From UBA5109 sp964606735 (GTDB lineage Bacteria > Pseudomonadota > Gammaproteobacteria > Pseudomonadales > Pseudohongiellaceae), in NCBI GenBank assembly GCA_964606735.1, contig CAZSHI010000001.1, positions 89,819-153,818 of the forward strand: a stretch of 64,000 bases of DNA, given 5' to 3'. The translations under genes were made by a program, and so were the position numbers. Shown here piece by piece: positions 17,756 to 26,432 of the stretch; the first letter of the stretch is position 1; each line of letters starts with the position of its first letter. Below the pieces are notes generated by a model. The model saw only the letters and a list, made by a program, of their open reading frames with translations, made no database searches and had not been told where the DNA came from.

Positions 17756-19312
17756 TCAGTAAGAGTAATAGTACCGGAGATCCACACGGCCCTGATTGAC
17801 CAGTTCGCCATCCGCGAAATGTGGCCTGAATTTGGCCATTCTCAGGTAGTTACCCAGTATCTGTTCGATCTGCCGGGATTCTGGCCGCTCATTTCCAGTG
17901 AATTCCACTTTTTGCGGATTGCCCACATCATCAAGCTCAAAGCTCACATCGATGTAACCCCGGTATTCCAGTTCAGCATTCAAGGGGAGCCCCGAACTCC
18001 TACGCGTATAGGGATGGGTTGCCGAGCGGGGAATCTGGCGCGGTATAGCAAGATTCAGGGAGCTATCTATTTGTTGTGCCGTAAAGCCGGCAGAGGCCAG
18101 TTCATCATAAGCTTCTGCATAATAACCCTGGGCGGCCTGAACCCTGCCGTACGCCAGGTTCCAGTCGCCCATTTCAATCAGGGCGGCCCCCAGCATTCTG
18201 GATGGAGCCTCCACGGTTCGCATGATATCGATGATATAGCGCAGTGCATTGCGACCACTTTCATAGCTTTGATCCAGCCGGTTCTGCGATAGGCGGTATT
18301 CCTGAACACGTGAATTTTCATAATTGGGAATGAAGGTATTAATGTAATTTTCGTAGTCAACTTCCTGTTTGGTGATGTAGGACAGACCAGCTATGCGGCG
18401 GGCAATCTGGGCTATGGAATCAAGACTGGGAGAATCGCTGGCAATAATGTCGCGCTGTGAATCCTCATAAAGACTGGACACCCTCAACAGGCGAACATCT
18501 TCTACATCTCTGGGTGCTAAATCCCTGATGTCGCCATTGAAGATGGCCTCCATTGTTGGGTCTATATAGGTTAAAGGGCTTTGGTTACTCATGCGCATGG
18601 TGTTTTCAACCCCACCCCACTGGAGTTCCTGACCTATGGCAGGATTGGCCATACGCTCAACTTGTTGCTGCGTGCTTAGCATGATGTCCATGCCCCGATT
18701 TTCTCGCTGAAAATTTTGCATGAAAAAAGAGCTGATATACCAGTCGGCAAGTTCATTGGTGGCACGGACCATTTCCGTGGAGCCCGGCTCGTAATTCTGC
18801 TGATGCAGATAATGTTCATACTCTTGCCAGCGTGTGCTGTTCCCCAAATCTCCCATAGCGATATAACTCTGGATGATTTTTTCGGTAATGATTAACTGGT
18901 CCATGTTATGCAGGCCATCCTGGATCTTCATGATCTGCAGGGCTGAGTCATAGTGGGCAATCGCCTCTTCATGTCGTCCCAAAGACTGGTTGGCGTCACC
19001 CAGACTCAGGTATTGCTCGAGCAGTTCAAAGTTGTAGGGGTTATTGGTCTGCTGCACAATACGATCGATTTCTGATTGATAGGAAACAATGGTTGACAGG
19101 GCAGTCCGGTAGTCTTCGTTTGTTTCGTCGGCTTCAGAAAGCGGGGTTCCGGTTGTCAGAACAGCGTCAGTGACCAGGGTGACATCAAAAACCAGCCGGG
19201 TAGTGTCAATGGGCACCTGTGCCTGCATGGAAACCGGGCACAGACCCAAAAGCAAAGCGCCCAGAAAAGGTGTACTTGTTAATTGTCTTATGTGCATGGC
19301 AATAAAGTTCAT
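17756..19312 (-). CDS. exported TPR protein with TonB-like C-terminal domain (paralogue 2)
   Basis: The 518-residue product starts at the ATG at 19312, preceded by an AGAGG ribosome-binding site, and has a signal peptide ending at SMQAQ. It aligns with the downstream paralogue over most of its length: NELADWYISSFFMQN, ITKQEVDYENYINTFIPNY, MGDWNLAYGRVQAAQGYY, and a TonB-like end with YRGYIDVSFELDDVGN, MAKFRPHF and a YYYSY tail. The 69-base gap to the next gene fits an operon. Absence of a membrane anchor argues against a normal TonB role. It is transcribed divergently from the secreted-protein gene at 19531. Confidence 0.7.
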   Translation of the reverse strand: MNFIAMHIRQLTSTPFLGALLLGLCPVSMQAQVPIDTTRLVFDVTLVTDAVLTTGTPLSEADETNEDYRTALSTIVSYQSEIDRIVQQTNNPYNFELLEQYLSLGDANQSLGRHEEAIAHYDSALQIMKIQDGLHNMDQLIITEKIIQSYIAMGDLGNSTRWQEYEHYLHQQNYEPGSTEMVRATNELADWYISSFFMQNFQRENRGMDIMLSTQQQVERMANPAIGQELQWGGVENTMRMSNQSPLTYIDPTMEAIFNGDIRDLAPRDVEDVRLLRVSSLYEDSQRDIIASDSPSLDSIAQIARRIAGLSYITKQEVDYENYINTFIPNYENSRVQEYRLSQNRLDQSYESGRNALRYIIDIMRTVEAPSRMLGAALIEMGDWNLAYGRVQAAQGYYAEAYDELASAGFTAQQIDSSLNLAIPRQIPRSATHPYTRRSSGLPLNAELEYRGYIDVSFELDDVGNPQKVEFTGNERPESRQIEQILGNYLRMAKFRPHFADGELVNQGRVDLRYYYSY

Positions 19313-19530
19313 GAGACCTCTGTGAAGCGTTATTCCACCGGGCGAAAAGACGCAAAAATCTCGAAAAACTCTGATTCGAGTTTTCTAGAATAAACCTGTT
19401 TTTTTTAAGCGTCCAGAAATTTGCATTGTTTCCCCCAGAAAATATAGTGTTTTTCATGCGTGGCTTTTATACTGAGCATTGCTTTGTTTAAATTCCGCTA
19501 ATGAAAAAGAAGCAGTTGAATGGAGTAACT

Positions 19531-20511
19531 ATGAAAGCAGCATCAATGATAAAAACAGCAGTGATTTCAGCATCGCTGAGTATCCCTGCAGGTGCTCTGG
19601 CTCAGAATTTTGTAGGCTGGCTGGACTATAACGGTGGTGGTGATCAGTGGCAGCGTAATAAAGCGCGTTTGCAGGAATTCGGTGAACAGTTTGATACCGC
19701 CTGGGAAATGTACCAGTATCTTGAAAGGCAGGCCGGTGGTGGTGATGAGCTGAGTTGGGCAGATATTGCACAGCCTGAATACGACTGGACAGGCGTTTAT
19801 ACAAGAACCCGGGGTGGCCTTTCCTTTGACCCGGATATAGGCCCTAATGAAACGACGGCACAGCTTACCGAGGCGGGTGCAGCAGCCCGCCAGGAAAAAA
19901 TTGATCTGATGGCAGCCATCGGTGGGGAATATGACCCCATTTCAGATTGCCGTCCTCCGGGTCATCCGCGCTGGGCATCAGAGCCTTTCTTACATGACTT
20001 TGTGGTTACTCCTGGCCAGACCTATTTGATCAATGAAATGGTCAATGACATTCGCCGGGTATATACCGATGGTCGTGACCATACCCTGCCCGAGGATGCC
20101 TATCCCTCCTGGAATGGCGATACCATTGGATTCTGGGATGATGGTGCCTTGATCATGCATACCACTTATCTGAATGCAGGTCAGTATCAGCGAGGTACCC
20201 AACCGAATTATTCCGACCAGGTAGAGGTGGTGGAGCGCTGGCGTAAAGTAGACGGTATTAATCTAGAAGCCGATTTCTGGGTTTTCGACCCGGTTAACCT
20301 GGCCGAACCCTGGTATACCCGTCAGGCCTGGATTGAACTGGAAAATGACGACCACTTATTACGTATTCGTTACTGGTGGTGTGGTGAGAACCAGAATAAC
20401 GACATCATCATCACTGATGATGGTAACAGCCAGTTTCCGGATTTTGATTTTCTTGATAACGATGCGGAAATCAGCACAGATGAAAATGTGCAGCGCTTCG
20501 GTCAAGAATAA
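19531..20511 (+). CDS. secreted protein of unknown function, member of the local paralogous family
   Basis: I chose the ATG at 19531, which has a GGAG ribosome-binding site 6 bases upstream and opens a signal peptide ending near ALAQ. The mature part contains SDCRPPGHPRW, RRVYTDGRDHTLPEDAYPSW, a GFWDDGALIMHTTYL segment and a VVERWRKVDG strand. The pattern (a Cys-containing segment, then T/MDGR-H-P, then G-W/F-G/D-LI-TTxL, then SDQ..V and a late DP..L) is shared with the proteins at 24608 and 26433. I know no named function for it. It is followed after 25 bases by a DUF6152 gene, with a terminator after that, making a two-gene operon. Confidence 0.75.
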   Translation: MKAASMIKTAVISASLSIPAGALAQNFVGWLDYNGGGDQWQRNKARLQEFGEQFDTAWEMYQYLERQAGGGDELSWADIAQPEYDWTGVYTRTRGGLSFDPDIGPNETTAQLTEAGAAARQEKIDLMAAIGGEYDPISDCRPPGHPRWASEPFLHDFVVTPGQTYLINEMVNDIRRVYTDGRDHTLPEDAYPSWNGDTIGFWDDGALIMHTTYLNAGQYQRGTQPNYSDQVEVVERWRKVDGINLEADFWVFDPVNLAEPWYTRQAWIELENDDHLLRIRYWWCGENQNNDIIITDDGNSQFPDFDFLDNDAEISTDENVQRFGQE

Positions 20512-20536
20512 ATAACGATTTTAGAGGAGGTTTCAA

Positions 20537-20932
20537 ATGCAGAAATTATTAACAACAGGTGCCTTATTGCTTGGCCTGACCAGTTTGCCGGTGGCAGCTC
20601 ACCATTCTGCCGCCATGTTTGATGACACCAGACTGGTAGAGGTCTCGGGTGTGGTCAAGGAATTTCAGTACACCAATCCACATTCCTGGTTGATTATTGA
20701 TGTCACCAATGATGATGGCTCGGTCACTACCTGGGGATTTGAGGCTGAAGGCCCCAGTTCCCTGATGCGAGCAGGTATTCGTCGCAGTGACCTGCCTGCC
20801 GGTACGCCGATCACCATTCGAGGCAACCCCATGAAAGATGGCCGACCGGCTGCCGCCTGGGTTGATGCGGTTGTTAACGGACAGACCCTGAACCCGCTGA
20901 ATGGTTTTGCCATTAACCCTGCTGATGAATAA
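20537..20932 (+). CDS. DUF6152-family exported protein
   Basis: The 131-residue product has a signal peptide ending at PVAAHHSAAMFD and the DUF6152 features: HHSAAMFDDTRLVEVSG right after the cleavage site, EFQYTNPHSWL, WGFEAEGPSSLMRAG, and GTPITIRGNPMKDGRPAA. The fold is probably a small beta-barrel; the role is unknown. A GAGGAGG ribosome-binding site precedes it, and it forms a two-gene unit with the secreted protein upstream. Such proteins commonly accompany these secreted families in marine gammaproteobacteria, from memory. Confidence 0.85.
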   Translation: MQKLLTTGALLLGLTSLPVAAHHSAAMFDDTRLVEVSGVVKEFQYTNPHSWLIIDVTNDDGSVTTWGFEAEGPSSLMRAGIRRSDLPAGTPITIRGNPMKDGRPAAAWVDAVVNGQTLNPLNGFAINPADE

Positions 20933-20950
20933 ATAATCATCGATCTGAAA

Positions 20951-20981
20951 AAGCCCGGTTATGGTTAACCGGGTTTTTTTT
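20951..20981 (+). terminator. rho-independent terminator after the DUF6152 gene
   Basis: CCCGGTTA (20954-20961) pairs with TAACCGGG (20966-20973) around a 4-base loop, followed by eight T residues at 20974-20981. Flanking A residues extend the stem. It ends the operon 19531-20932. Confidence 0.92.
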
Positions 20982-21095
20982 GGCTAGAAATTCAGCTTCA
21001 CATAGCATTTTTCTTGCACTTGCCTGTAATTGCTCATTTTTTAAAATAGGCTTAGAGTAGGCAGCATTCAGATGCTAAATAAATAGCGGGGCACA

Positions 21096-22802
21096 ATGTC
21101 TAGGCCTATTTACTTTCATAAGAGCTGTTCATACCGTATTTGGCGCTGCCTCGGCTGCTGTTTTCTGTTTCTGGCTTGGCCGCTTGATGCTGCCGAGCTG
21201 GAATCTGCCCTGGCCGCACTAGAAGCGGGCAACGGGCAACAGGCATTCAGCGAGTTAAGTGAACTGGCTGAGGAGGGAAACCCCCAAGCCCAGGTCAACC
21301 TTGCCAAGCTCTATATAGAAGGCGAGGTCGTTGAGCAGGATGTGGGTGAGGCAAATCGCCTGTATGCCCTGGCCGCTGAAGCCGGCAACCCCGAGGCTCT
21401 GGTTTATCAGGGGGATCTCAGTTTTGCGGGTGTGGAAGGTGTTCCAGACATGGAGTCTGCCATCGCGCTTTATGAAGCAGCTGCCGATCAGGACTACCCG
21501 CCTGCCTATGTGAAACTGGCCTTTATGTATCTCAACGGTCAGGGTGTAGAAAGGGATTACGATGAGGCCGTTGATTTATTCAACGAGGCGGCTGCACAGG
21601 GTGATAATCAGGCACTGGTCAGTCTGGGCAACCTGTATCTGAATGGTGAGGGCGTTGAGCAGGATCTTGAAGAGGCTTTCGGGTTTTACCAGCAGGCCAG
21701 CGATGCCGGATTTGCCCCGGCACAAATGAACCTTGGCAATTTGTATTACCAGGGTAGTGGTGTTGCCCAGGATTTTGATCAGGCTGTCGCACTTTATCGC
21801 GCTGCTGCCGATCAGGCCTATCCCCCTGCTCAGGTTGCCCTTGCGAATCTTTATGTGGATGGCTATCTCGTTGAGCAGGATTATGAGGAAGCCGTCAGAC
21901 TCTATACAGCTGCTGCTGATGAGAGCAATGCTCAGGCGATCTACTGGCTGGGCTGGATGTATGAAAATGCTTTGGGCGTGGATGAAGACTTCAATCAGGC
22001 GCTTAGGCTGTATGAAAGGGCGGCAGATTTTGGCAGCGCGCGGGCTCAATATACCCTGGGAATGAAGTACGACAGGGGAGAGGGTTATCCGCAAAATGCC
22101 ACCATAGCAGCCAGCCTGTTCCAGCTGGCATCGCAACAGGAATTCACCTTGGCGCAGGTTGCCCTGGCTAACAAACATTATCTCGGACAGGGAATTCCGC
22201 AAAATTTCAGCGAGGCCTTGCGGCTTTACAATCTGGCAGCCAACAAACAAAACCCTGAAGCACAAACCAATCTGGGGGTGATGTATGCCAACGGACAGGG
22301 AGTCAATCAGGATTTTGCAGAGGCGGTCAGGCTCTACCGGCTTGCTGTCGCTCAGGATTATGCACAGGGCATGTTAAATCTGGGCTGGATGTATGCCAAT
22401 GGGCTGGGTGTGGAACAGGATTTTGCCGAGGCTTTGGCTATTTATCAGCAGGCAGCAGAACAGAATAATGCACAGGCCATGCTGAATCTGGGCATGTTGT
22501 ATGTGAATGCTCAGGGAACGCCGCAGGACCTGGAAGCGGCAGTGAGTAATTTCAGAGCTGCAGCCACGCTGGGTTACGCCCCGGCACAGGCAAATCTGGC
22601 GATCATGTATGCCAATGGCCTGGGGGTGCCCATGCCCTCCTTGGTGGATGCCTATATGTGGGCTCAACTGGCAGCAGAACAGAATAATCAGCAAGCACAG
22701 GCTTATCTGCAAGACCTGGAATCCCGCTTAAGTTCCGAGCAGATTGTTGAAGCCATGGAAAAAGCGCGAGTCTGCGCTGAGAGTAATTTTTCGGATTGCT
22801 AG
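21096..22802 (+). CDS. exported Sel1-like repeat protein
   Basis: The 568-residue product begins with a hydrophobic signal segment (LGCCFLFLAWPLDAAE) and then consists almost wholly of Sel1-like repeats of about 36 residues (A-x-LY-x-AA--x--A-x-x-LG-x-MY-x-NG-x-GV-x-QD-x-x-EA). I count 13 full repeats and a partial last one. Such solenoids scaffold protein complexes in the periplasm or at the envelope. The Cys residues in the signal could allow lipidation, but no good lipobox is seen. The gene converges on the 22804 gene with a single-base gap. Confidence 0.9.
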   Translation: MSRPIYFHKSCSYRIWRCLGCCFLFLAWPLDAAELESALAALEAGNGQQAFSELSELAEEGNPQAQVNLAKLYIEGEVVEQDVGEANRLYALAAEAGNPEALVYQGDLSFAGVEGVPDMESAIALYEAAADQDYPPAYVKLAFMYLNGQGVERDYDEAVDLFNEAAAQGDNQALVSLGNLYLNGEGVEQDLEEAFGFYQQASDAGFAPAQMNLGNLYYQGSGVAQDFDQAVALYRAAADQAYPPAQVALANLYVDGYLVEQDYEEAVRLYTAAADESNAQAIYWLGWMYENALGVDEDFNQALRLYERAADFGSARAQYTLGMKYDRGEGYPQNATIAASLFQLASQQEFTLAQVALANKHYLGQGIPQNFSEALRLYNLAANKQNPEAQTNLGVMYANGQGVNQDFAEAVRLYRLAVAQDYAQGMLNLGWMYANGLGVEQDFAEALAIYQQAAEQNNAQAMLNLGMLYVNAQGTPQDLEAAVSNFRAAATLGYAPAQANLAIMYANGLGVPMPSLVDAYMWAQLAAEQNNQQAQAYLQDLESRLSSEQIVEAMEKARVCAESNFSDC

Positions 22803-22803
22803 T

Positions 22804-23607
22804 TCAGATTGAACAGGGGCGAGGGCTCCAGCTGCTGTCATCTGACTCGCGACGAAAATTACTGCTGGTGATATGGTCCACTATCAGGTTCATGGGGTCC
22901 CTGACGATCGTCGTAACGATGAGCCATTCTGTGCCATCGGGTTCCCTCAAGGTATTGTAGTATTCCTTCATGGTCGTTTCCCCGCTGTAAGGAACCCCGT
23001 TTTTACGCAGAAAGCCAGGCAGCAGATTGCTGGTCTCAACATACAGTTTCCCGCCCATCATTTCAGTGGCAGGTTGTCTTGCCAGTGCTCTGCCACCGCC
23101 AACACCGGGGTTCAGGATGGCGCGCATGGGATCGAATCCACCGACGTATTCCCATTGAGCAACGGAGAGGCCCTGTAGTGATGGAGCACTCGCAGCAGGT
23201 ACATTGTCGAAATGCAGCAGTCGAGTCTGCTCACCGGCATCAGTATCAATACGCAGGGTGTCGGCATCTTCCCAGGTAATATGCAGGCGGCCCGGTTCAC
23301 GCAGCAAGCGAGGAGCACCAAAAGCCTGACAGGCAAGACCATCACGTCTGAGCTGATCGAGATCGACTGCCAGTGCCGCATCCTGTGCACGTTGAGACAG
23401 GGGCAGGCCTTCAAAATTACCAACCGGTGGGGTGATCATGCGGATATGCCAGTCTTCGGTCACGACAGAGACCCAGTAACCGGTCAGATCAACGGGGGCG
23501 AAACGCTGGTAAATGGAGTCGTCCTGCTGGGCACTGACAGGGAGTGACAGTAGTGCCAGAAGGGTCGAAATTGAAATAACAGCCTTGAATTTTGGGTAGC
23601 CAATCAT
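22804..23607 (-). CDS. secreted protein of unknown function (paralogous family, short relative)
   Basis: The 267-residue product has a signal peptide ending at LPVSAQQ and starts the mature part with DLTGYWVSVVTEDW. Later motifs include a Cys-containing CQAFGAPRLLREPGRLHITW, a strand LRIDTDAGEQTRLLHF, LYVETSNLLPGFLRKNGVPYS and a late DPMNL followed by a terminal Cys. The layout parallels the neighbours at 24608 and 26433 (C..., a TD.G segment, ..RKNG.P.S, ..DP..L), so I treat it as a distant member of the same family. It is the last gene of the minus-strand run 22804-27347 and starts 11 bases after the metallo-hydrolase stop. Confidence 0.72.
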   Translation of the reverse strand: MIGYPKFKAVISISTLLALLSLPVSAQQDDSIYQRFAPVDLTGYWVSVVTEDWHIRMITPPVGNFEGLPLSQRAQDAALAVDLDQLRRDGLACQAFGAPRLLREPGRLHITWEDADTLRIDTDAGEQTRLLHFDNVPAASAPSLQGLSVAQWEYVGGFDPMRAILNPGVGGGRALARQPATEMMGGKLYVETSNLLPGFLRKNGVPYSGETTMKEYYNTLREPDGTEWLIVTTIVRDPMNLIVDHITSSNFRRESDDSSWSPRPCSI

Positions 23608-23618
23608 AAGTTTTCTGC

Positions 23619-24611
23619 CTAATTTTGCTGTGCAGCAAATTCCTCGTAAACGGCCTCCAGGAACATATCAACACTCCATTCCTCTCTGCCATAGCGTCCT
23701 TCCCAACCCAGAACGGGGTGGGCTTCTTTAACGCCATCCAAATCCCGACCTTCCTCGACGATGAGCCGCTGCAGACGATCGCGGATGATATAGGTCATAT
23801 CCCGGTATTCAACCAGGTCGGCTTCATCGGAAATATAGCCGTGCCCAGGGATGATGTAGGTACCCCCTTCCATCAAGTCATCCGGGATAGTGATGTCTAG
23901 CATGCGATCCAGAGCAGCAATAAGGCCCTGGAAGGAGCCGCCACGGCTGTAGTCCACCATCGGCAGGCTGCTGGTTGTATATATATCGCCGCTGACCAGA
24001 ACGTTTGAACCCCGGAAATAGACAATGCTGTCACCTTCTGTATGGGCATTGGGCATGTGGATGACATCAATGCCTTCACCATTGAAAATGAAGCCGCGCT
24101 GTCCTTCGTAATAGCCATCGGTAGGCCAGGCTTCCTGCGGATAAATCTGTTCACCACCGGGTCCGCGCGCAACGCTCATGCCAAAAAGCACAGTTTCCTG
24201 AGCCAATACATTGACCTGGGCACCTCTTTCAGCTCCGCGAGGACGCCCTCCCGGCAAGGGCCCCAGAACAGCATTGCCGCCGACATGCTGTGCCCCAATG
24301 GACGTATTGATGATATAGCGGATAGGTCTGTCAGAGAGGCTGGCGATGGCATCGACAACTTGCTGACCAAAACCTTCAGCGCCGGTATCAACCACGACAA
24401 TGCCCTGCTCACCAATCTGTACGGCAATATTGCCGCCGAGGCCTGCGATAAGCCAGACCTTGCCCTGTACATGAATAAGCTCCATCTCACCGGCAACTTC
24501 AGGTTCCTGAGGTATGGGTTGAGCAAATGTCTTCACCACTGAGGATAGCAGTAGCAGGCAGAAAAGCGCCGCGCCTTTGGGTACCGGCAGGATCAATTTT
24601 GAAGGTCTCAT
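23619..24611 (-). CDS. exported MBL-fold protein with an incomplete metal motif
   Basis: I chose the ATG at 24611, which overlaps the previous gene's stop by 4 bases (ATGA) and gives a signal peptide ending near KTFAQPIP. The 330-residue protein has the metallo-beta-lactamase fold: VWLIAGLGGNIAVQIG, GIVVVDTGAEG, HTEGDSIVYF, SGDIY and IIPGHG. The usual HxHxDH motif is instead S104-I-G-A-Q-H109, so three of four metal ligands are replaced while the last His, the HTEGD His, the SGD Asp and the PGHG His remain. It may bind one metal or none. Substrate unknown. Confidence 0.82.
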   Translation of the reverse strand: MRPSKLILPVPKGAALFCLLLLSSVVKTFAQPIPQEPEVAGEMELIHVQGKVWLIAGLGGNIAVQIGEQGIVVVDTGAEGFGQQVVDAIASLSDRPIRYIINTSIGAQHVGGNAVLGPLPGGRPRGAERGAQVNVLAQETVLFGMSVARGPGGEQIYPQEAWPTDGYYEGQRGFIFNGEGIDVIHMPNAHTEGDSIVYFRGSNVLVSGDIYTTSSLPMVDYSRGGSFQGLIAALDRMLDITIPDDLMEGGTYIIPGHGYISDEADLVEYRDMTYIIRDRLQRLIVEEGRDLDGVKEAHPVLGWEGRYGREEWSVDMFLEAVYEEFAAQQN

Positions 24612-25519
24612 TGGATTAGTTGTTCCCTGTATTCCGGATAGGCTGTTTCTTCCCCGCCGAGGGTGGATTCGACAGGCACACCAATTTCTTCGGCCCATTC
24701 ACCAATAAAGGGATTTTCACCCGGCAGGTAATGCGGCACATAGTGCTTTTCGGGACGGGCAATTTCAGCACGCGGTAGACATTGTGCAAAAACGCCATTA
24801 CCGGCATCCGCTGCTTCGATGTTTTCCATGGCTGTGGATACGCCCTGCGGCGAGATGACGAAGTCGGCTGATTTTATGTAGGTATCCGTCAGGTAATAGG
24901 GATCATCTACAAACCAGGTGATGGTCAGAACATCGCCATTACGCTGATAGTAAGTGGTTACCGTGGCCTGGTCGCTGCTGGGTGTTCCATTACGCCGAAT
25001 CCAGCCCCACTTGAGGTGCGTGGTTGTGGTGATCAGGGTGCCATTTTCCCAGCGGCCAGTGGTAAAGCCAGCCCAGGTGTGCGGCGCATATTCAGAGGGG
25101 TGCTCTCTGCCATCCATCCAGATGGTGCGATCAGCCCGGCGAAAAGTGCCCCCCACGGTGTAGGAAATGATATCCAGGTTGTAATCCATCTGGGAGGCAA
25201 TACGCAGATTGGCGGGTCCCCAGAAAGAATAGGTTGAGGGGTGGCGCATGCAGACATGTTCAGGGACACCCAGCAGGGCACTGTCATAACTCAGTGCCCG
25301 GGAGCGTGCCTCTTCATTTATTGGTACTCCGGCGTAGTCGACCAGCGGAGGGCCATCGGCTCTTTCAATAGCATCTTCAATAAAGCCAAAAAGCGCGGCT
25401 ACTCCGCCAAGAGACAGGCCAGGTGCAGGCTGGTTCCAGAAGCCGACAATGTCGGCTTCCTGAGCCTGAGTAAAACCGGCTGGGCAAAGCGCAACCAGTA
25501 ATAGAAGTCGTTTGAACAT
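24608..25519 (-). CDS. secreted protein of unknown function, duplicate copy A
   Basis: The 303-residue product has a signal peptide ending at FTQAQEADIVGFW. Conserved blocks are EHVCMRHPSTYSFWGP, RTIWMDGREHPSEYAPHTW, GFTTGRWENGTLITTTTHL, RRNGTPSSDQATV, a late DDPYYLTDT and a second Cys. It is duplicated at 26433: the proteins differ mainly in the first ~90 residues, and a 536-base internal tract looks identical. It starts 18 bases after the lectin-like gene stop, and its own stop overlaps the metallo-hydrolase start. I do not recognise a named function. Confidence 0.8.
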   Translation of the reverse strand: MFKRLLLLVALCPAGFTQAQEADIVGFWNQPAPGLSLGGVAALFGFIEDAIERADGPPLVDYAGVPINEEARSRALSYDSALLGVPEHVCMRHPSTYSFWGPANLRIASQMDYNLDIISYTVGGTFRRADRTIWMDGREHPSEYAPHTWAGFTTGRWENGTLITTTTHLKWGWIRRNGTPSSDQATVTTYYQRNGDVLTITWFVDDPYYLTDTYIKSADFVISPQGVSTAMENIEAADAGNGVFAQCLPRAEIARPEKHYVPHYLPGENPFIGEWAEEIGVPVESTLGGEETAYPEYREQLIQ

Positions 25520-25537
25520 ATCTGCTGTGTCCGGCTA

Positions 25538-26239
25538 TCAGTCTGCCGCGAAGCAGTAATAGCGGCCAGCGCCACCGGTATTGATCAGTGCCTGTTGGCT
25601 GCAACCCTGTGATGGATGAGCGGCACTCCAGGGGGAAAGGCCCGGCCCCAGTGTGCGGCGATCTTCATGCCCCAGCATGGCACTGCCTTCATCGCTGGAA
25701 GTCCAGTTAGCACAGGTTCTGTCTTCTCCGGTTGGGAAGGCAGTACCGTCAGGCTGGGTACCTGTCAGTACATCATGCTCAACACCCAGTTGTAACTCTA
25801 TTGGAAGCGGGTTGCCCTCATTGTCGAGACCAACATAAGGGATAGGTGCACCGTGTTCATCCAGTGCAGTCATGACAGACAGGTTATTGGATTCTTCATT
25901 GTGTAATTCATTCAGGTTTCTAGCGATCAGGTCACCGTTGGCGTTGTACCAAGGGCCGTTACCAATTCGGTCACGGGCATTAACAGCATTGGGGCCCTGT
26001 GTGCTCAAGTAGGCGCGCCAGGTACGGTTGCCTGCGCCAGCTACAGCTGCCAGAGCCTGACAGCGTGCATCGGCACCGGCCAGGCCACCCAGGTTACCAC
26101 CCATGCCAGAACCTGCACTGGTGATAAAAAAGCTCATTTGCTGCTGTGCGGCAGCTCCCCTGACCTGTGCAACACCCGTTGTGCTGGCTGCCAGGGCAAT
26201 CAGTGCCATTAAACTTAGGCCAATTCTAGAAAACTTCAT
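25538..26239 (-). CDS. secreted lectin-like (endostatin/C-type-lectin-like) protein
   Basis: The 233-residue product has a signal peptide ending at TTGVAQVRG and a domain starting FFITSAGSGMGGNLGGLAGADARCQAL, followed by WRAYLST, NARDRIGNGPWYNANG, TCANWTSSDEGSAMLGH, and an end with a GCSQQ segment and GAGRYYCFA. Four or more conserved Cys and the WRAYLS...GPW pattern match bacterial proteins related to the collagen XV/XVIII endostatin (C-type-lectin-like) fold. Its ligand is unknown. A CAGGAG ribosome-binding site lies about 6 bases before the ATG at 26239. A deleted second copy survives as a remnant at 27367. Confidence 0.8.
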   Translation of the reverse strand: MKFSRIGLSLMALIALAASTTGVAQVRGAAAQQQMSFFITSAGSGMGGNLGGLAGADARCQALAAVAGAGNRTWRAYLSTQGPNAVNARDRIGNGPWYNANGDLIARNLNELHNEESNNLSVMTALDEHGAPIPYVGLDNEGNPLPIELQLGVEHDVLTGTQPDGTAFPTGEDRTCANWTSSDEGSAMLGHEDRRTLGPGLSPWSAAHPSQGCSQQALINTGGAGRYYCFAAD

Positions 26240-26318
26240 CGTCTGCTCCTGATTTGTTGTTATAGGAGGGTTAATTTAACTTTGACTCGAAGCGCCAAAG
26301 AATACCCGCAGTGTATGG

Positions 26319-26330
26319 GGCTGTCCAGCC
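26319..26330. promoter_or_regulatory. conserved palindrome upstream of the lectin-like gene
   Basis: GGCTGTCCAGCC is a 5-bp inverted repeat around two bases, about 80 bases upstream of the lectin-like gene start. It is kept unchanged in the duplicated unit at 27477-27488 although surrounding bases differ, which suggests a regulatory role. No promoter boxes are certain. Confidence 0.35.
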
Positions 26331-26432
26331 TATTAGAAGAATCAGCTTGTTTGGGTTTAAGTAAGGGAAAAACAAAGGGCAGGGTCAAGGGTGCCACTTG
26401 CTGCTGACCCAGCAAAGTTTTATTTGTTAAGC

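Larger units (their letters stand above)
24608..26350 (-). repeat. tandem duplication, intact unit A (secreted protein + lectin-like gene + upstream region)
   Basis: Unit A holds the promoter-side region (about 26240-26350), the lectin-like gene and secreted-protein copy A. All three parts have matches in the same order in unit B at 26433-27510. The offset is 1825 bases at the downstream end of the genes and 1828 at their starts. Confidence 0.8.

Noticed and set aside
19364..19385. Hairpin AAAACTC-TGATTC-GAGTTTT between divergent genes 19312 and 19531 as a terminator
   Set aside because: It lies in a divergent promoter region with no upstream gene to terminate; it could be a regulatory site but evidence is weak.
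21576..22265. Antisense open frame of 229 residues within the Sel1-repeat gene
   Set aside because: Its length follows from the repetitive codon use of the repeats on the other strand; it has no start signal, signal peptide or family motif.
21200..22700. Possible CRISPR or DNA repeat array
   Set aside because: The periodicity is about 108 bases of coding sequence for Sel1 repeats with no constant direct repeats or spacers.
24042..24542. Plus-strand open frame of 166 residues opposite the MBL-fold gene
   Set aside because: It lies wholly within a gene with clear family motifs and has no recognisable features of its own.
24608..24698. Upstream extension of the MBL-fold gene into the preceding gene
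   Set aside because: The ATG at 24611 opens a signal peptide and gives a 4-base overlap; the extra 29 residues are read from the neighbouring gene's sequence.
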